DNA of 64,000 nt from Nitrososphaerota archaeon. GTDB lineage: Archaea; Thermoproteota; Nitrososphaeria; Nitrososphaerales; Nitrosopumilaceae. Location of the stretch: contig JAJPGX010000034.1 of the NCBI GenBank assembly GCA_021325595.1, forward strand, positions 1 through 64,000, written 5' to 3'. A program made the position numbers and the translations under genes. Numbering within the stretch: the first letter of the stretch is position 1; the number at the start of each line of letters is the position of its first letter. Shown here one piece after another: positions 63,015-64,000 of the stretch. The notes beneath the pieces were generated by a model. It had not been told where the DNA came from and did no database searches. It saw nothing but the letters and a program-made list of their open reading frames with translations.

Positions 63015-63722
63015 ATGAACATCAAAACATTTGTTGTTAATCTAAAACGAAGAACGGATCGTCGAGAAAGAATACGTGCAATAATTCCGCATATTCTAGA
63101 TGTGGAATTTACAAGCGACTTGGGCATGGATGTGGATGGAAGGAATCTTTCTAAGGACATACTAAACAATTTTTCGCTTTTTCCATGGCATATAAATTCA
63201 GATAATTTTTGGTGGAATAGACCGCTAAAGAAAGGAGAGATTGGATGTTCGTTAACTCATTTGCATTGTTGGAATCATATTGTAAAAACAGATATCGATG
63301 TATCATTAATTCTCGAAGATGATGTTATTTTTTCAGAGGGGTTTTGTACCAAACTTGAATTAATTCTAGATAAACTAAAAAATCATTTACCAGAATGGGA
63401 ACTTCTGTATCTAGGACGAGAACCTCTGCAAAAAGATGAATTGCTATTTGAAGACATTGTAAAACCAGGATATAGTTTTGGTACTTTTGCATACATGATT
63501 ACATATAATGGTGCCAAGAAGCTACTCGATACTCATTTTGAACGTAGTTTAATTCCTGCTGATGAGTTTCTATCTGCCATGTGTGTCCACCACCCGCGAC
63601 CAGATGTTAGTAAAAGATTCAAGCCTAATCTTAATGCCTATGCAGTAAAGCCGTCTCTTGTCTCTACACTACAAGGGGCTGAGACAGACAGCGATACCGA
63701 AAATAGTGATTTTATTACATAA
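63015..63722 (+). CDS. GT25-family glycosyltransferase
   Basis: A 235 aa glycosyltransferase of family 25 (LPS/procollagen galactosyltransferase type). FVVNLKRRTDRRERI at the start, GEIGCSLTHLHCWNHI and LILEDDVIF (the DxD-type metal site) and a C-terminal region with LIPADEFL. It probably adds a sugar to a surface protein or glycan. Stands alone, in the plus direction. Confidence 0.85.
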   Translation: MNIKTFVVNLKRRTDRRERIRAIIPHILDVEFTSDLGMDVDGRNLSKDILNNFSLFPWHINSDNFWWNRPLKKGEIGCSLTHLHCWNHIVKTDIDVSLILEDDVIFSEGFCTKLELILDKLKNHLPEWELLYLGREPLQKDELLFEDIVKPGYSFGTFAYMITYNGAKKLLDTHFERSLIPADEFLSAMCVHHPRPDVSKRFKPNLNAYAVKPSLVSTLQGAETDSDTENSDFIT

Positions 63723-63762
63723 GTACAGATATGAAATAATTTATTTTTTCTTGACAAGAATT

Positions 63763-64000
63763 TTATTTTGTGTTATAAGGTAAAAAATCCTTTATCTCAG
63801 GGATCTTCACCACTCCATTGAATACATCGGTACGAAACCAACTCTCAAAATATGGATTTAAGCCAATCTCATCCAGAATAGTCTGGACGTTTTTTGTTGC
63901 AAGATCATGGTCAGAAAATGCGCGTGCAGAACCTAATACACCATATGTATGAATTCCATGAATTAAGATAACGGTAGAACGCGGATTGAGTGGGTTTTGC
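63763..64000 (-). CDS. partial gene, C-terminal end of an unknown protein
   Basis: The last 79 codons of a gene that enters from the right edge; the start lies outside. The visible part reads PLNPRSTVILIHGIHTYGVL and ends in KDFLPYNTK. It looks like an alpha/beta domain (ILIHG strand, SDHDLATKN loop). I do not recognise the family. Confidence 0.6.
   Translation of the reverse strand, partial: QNPLNPRSTVILIHGIHTYGVLGSARAFSDHDLATKNVQTILDEIGLNPYFESWFRTDVFNGVVKIPEIKDFLPYNTK

Overview
The window looks like a stretch of a mesophilic archaeal genome of the Nitrososphaerota (Thaumarchaeota), AT-rich and gene-dense. The signs are archaeal: a tRNA-Ser(CGA) with an intron after the anticodon, a TFIIB-type transcription factor, a proteasome beta subunit of the crenarchaeal/thaumarchaeal beta-1 kind, class III (prepilin-like) signal peptides, a PibD-type prepilin peptidase, and leaderless starts with TATA-like boxes about 25 bases upstream. 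Most of the window reads as accessory DNA. No CRISPR array, insertion sequence or rRNA was seen.

Layout. (1) 1-1.5 kb: tRNA-Ser followed by a tyrosine recombinase, the left end of an integrated element using the tRNA as attachment site. (2) 1.5-15 kb: a HerA/VirD4-like ATPase carrying a probable PD-(D/E)XK nuclease domain, directly downstream of a chaperone operon (zinc-ribbon protein, Hsp70 with an extra beta domain, J-like/zinc/PH-like protein, AAA ATPase). After a plus-strand regulator pair comes a second Hsp70 whose lid is replaced by a HExxH metallopeptidase-like domain, plus a membrane J-like protein. (3) 15-26 kb: very large secreted or membrane-anchored proteins, pilin-like proteins, a probable N-terminal half of a VirB4/TraG-like protein and a C2H2 mini-protein. 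(4) 26-39 kb: a conjugation/pilus machine mixing type IV pilus parts (FlaI/VirB11-like ATPase, TadC-like membrane platform, prepilin peptidase, prepilins) with type IV secretion parts (VirB4-like ATPase, PrgI/VirB3-like, VirB2-like and VirB6-like proteins), with an AbiE-like toxin-antitoxin pair inside it. (5) 39-47.8 kb: small zinc and DNA-binding proteins, an ArdC-like antirestriction protein, and a maintenance operon RHH - TFIIB - ParB-like - winged helix - ParM-like actin - putative ParR, with 18-20 bp perfect palindromes that could be its centromere or operators.

(6) 47.8-64 kb: a RusA-like protein, a proteasome beta-1-like subunit, tandem duplicated small winged-helix genes, and one co-directional defence block: D12 adenine methyltransferase, HaeIII-family endonuclease, ParB-fold protein, SNF2 helicase, DUF3883-type protein and a PD-(D/E)XK/zinc protein. 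Next come a zinc-ribbon/EVE-like/TPR protein, a UvrD helicase fused to a RecB/AddB-type nuclease, a HEAT-repeat protein and a GT25-family glycosyltransferase.

How it may work together (inference): integrase and tRNA site give chromosomal residence; VirD4/VirB4/VirB11-like ATPases and pilus parts move DNA between cells; ParM/ParR/ParB/TFIIB keep and express the element; ArdC and AbiE-like genes protect it. The Hsp70/J/AAA/metallopeptidase set, unusual on a mobile element, may unfold or assemble secretion and surface proteins. I could not find the second attachment site, so whether everything right of about 49 kb belongs to the element is open.
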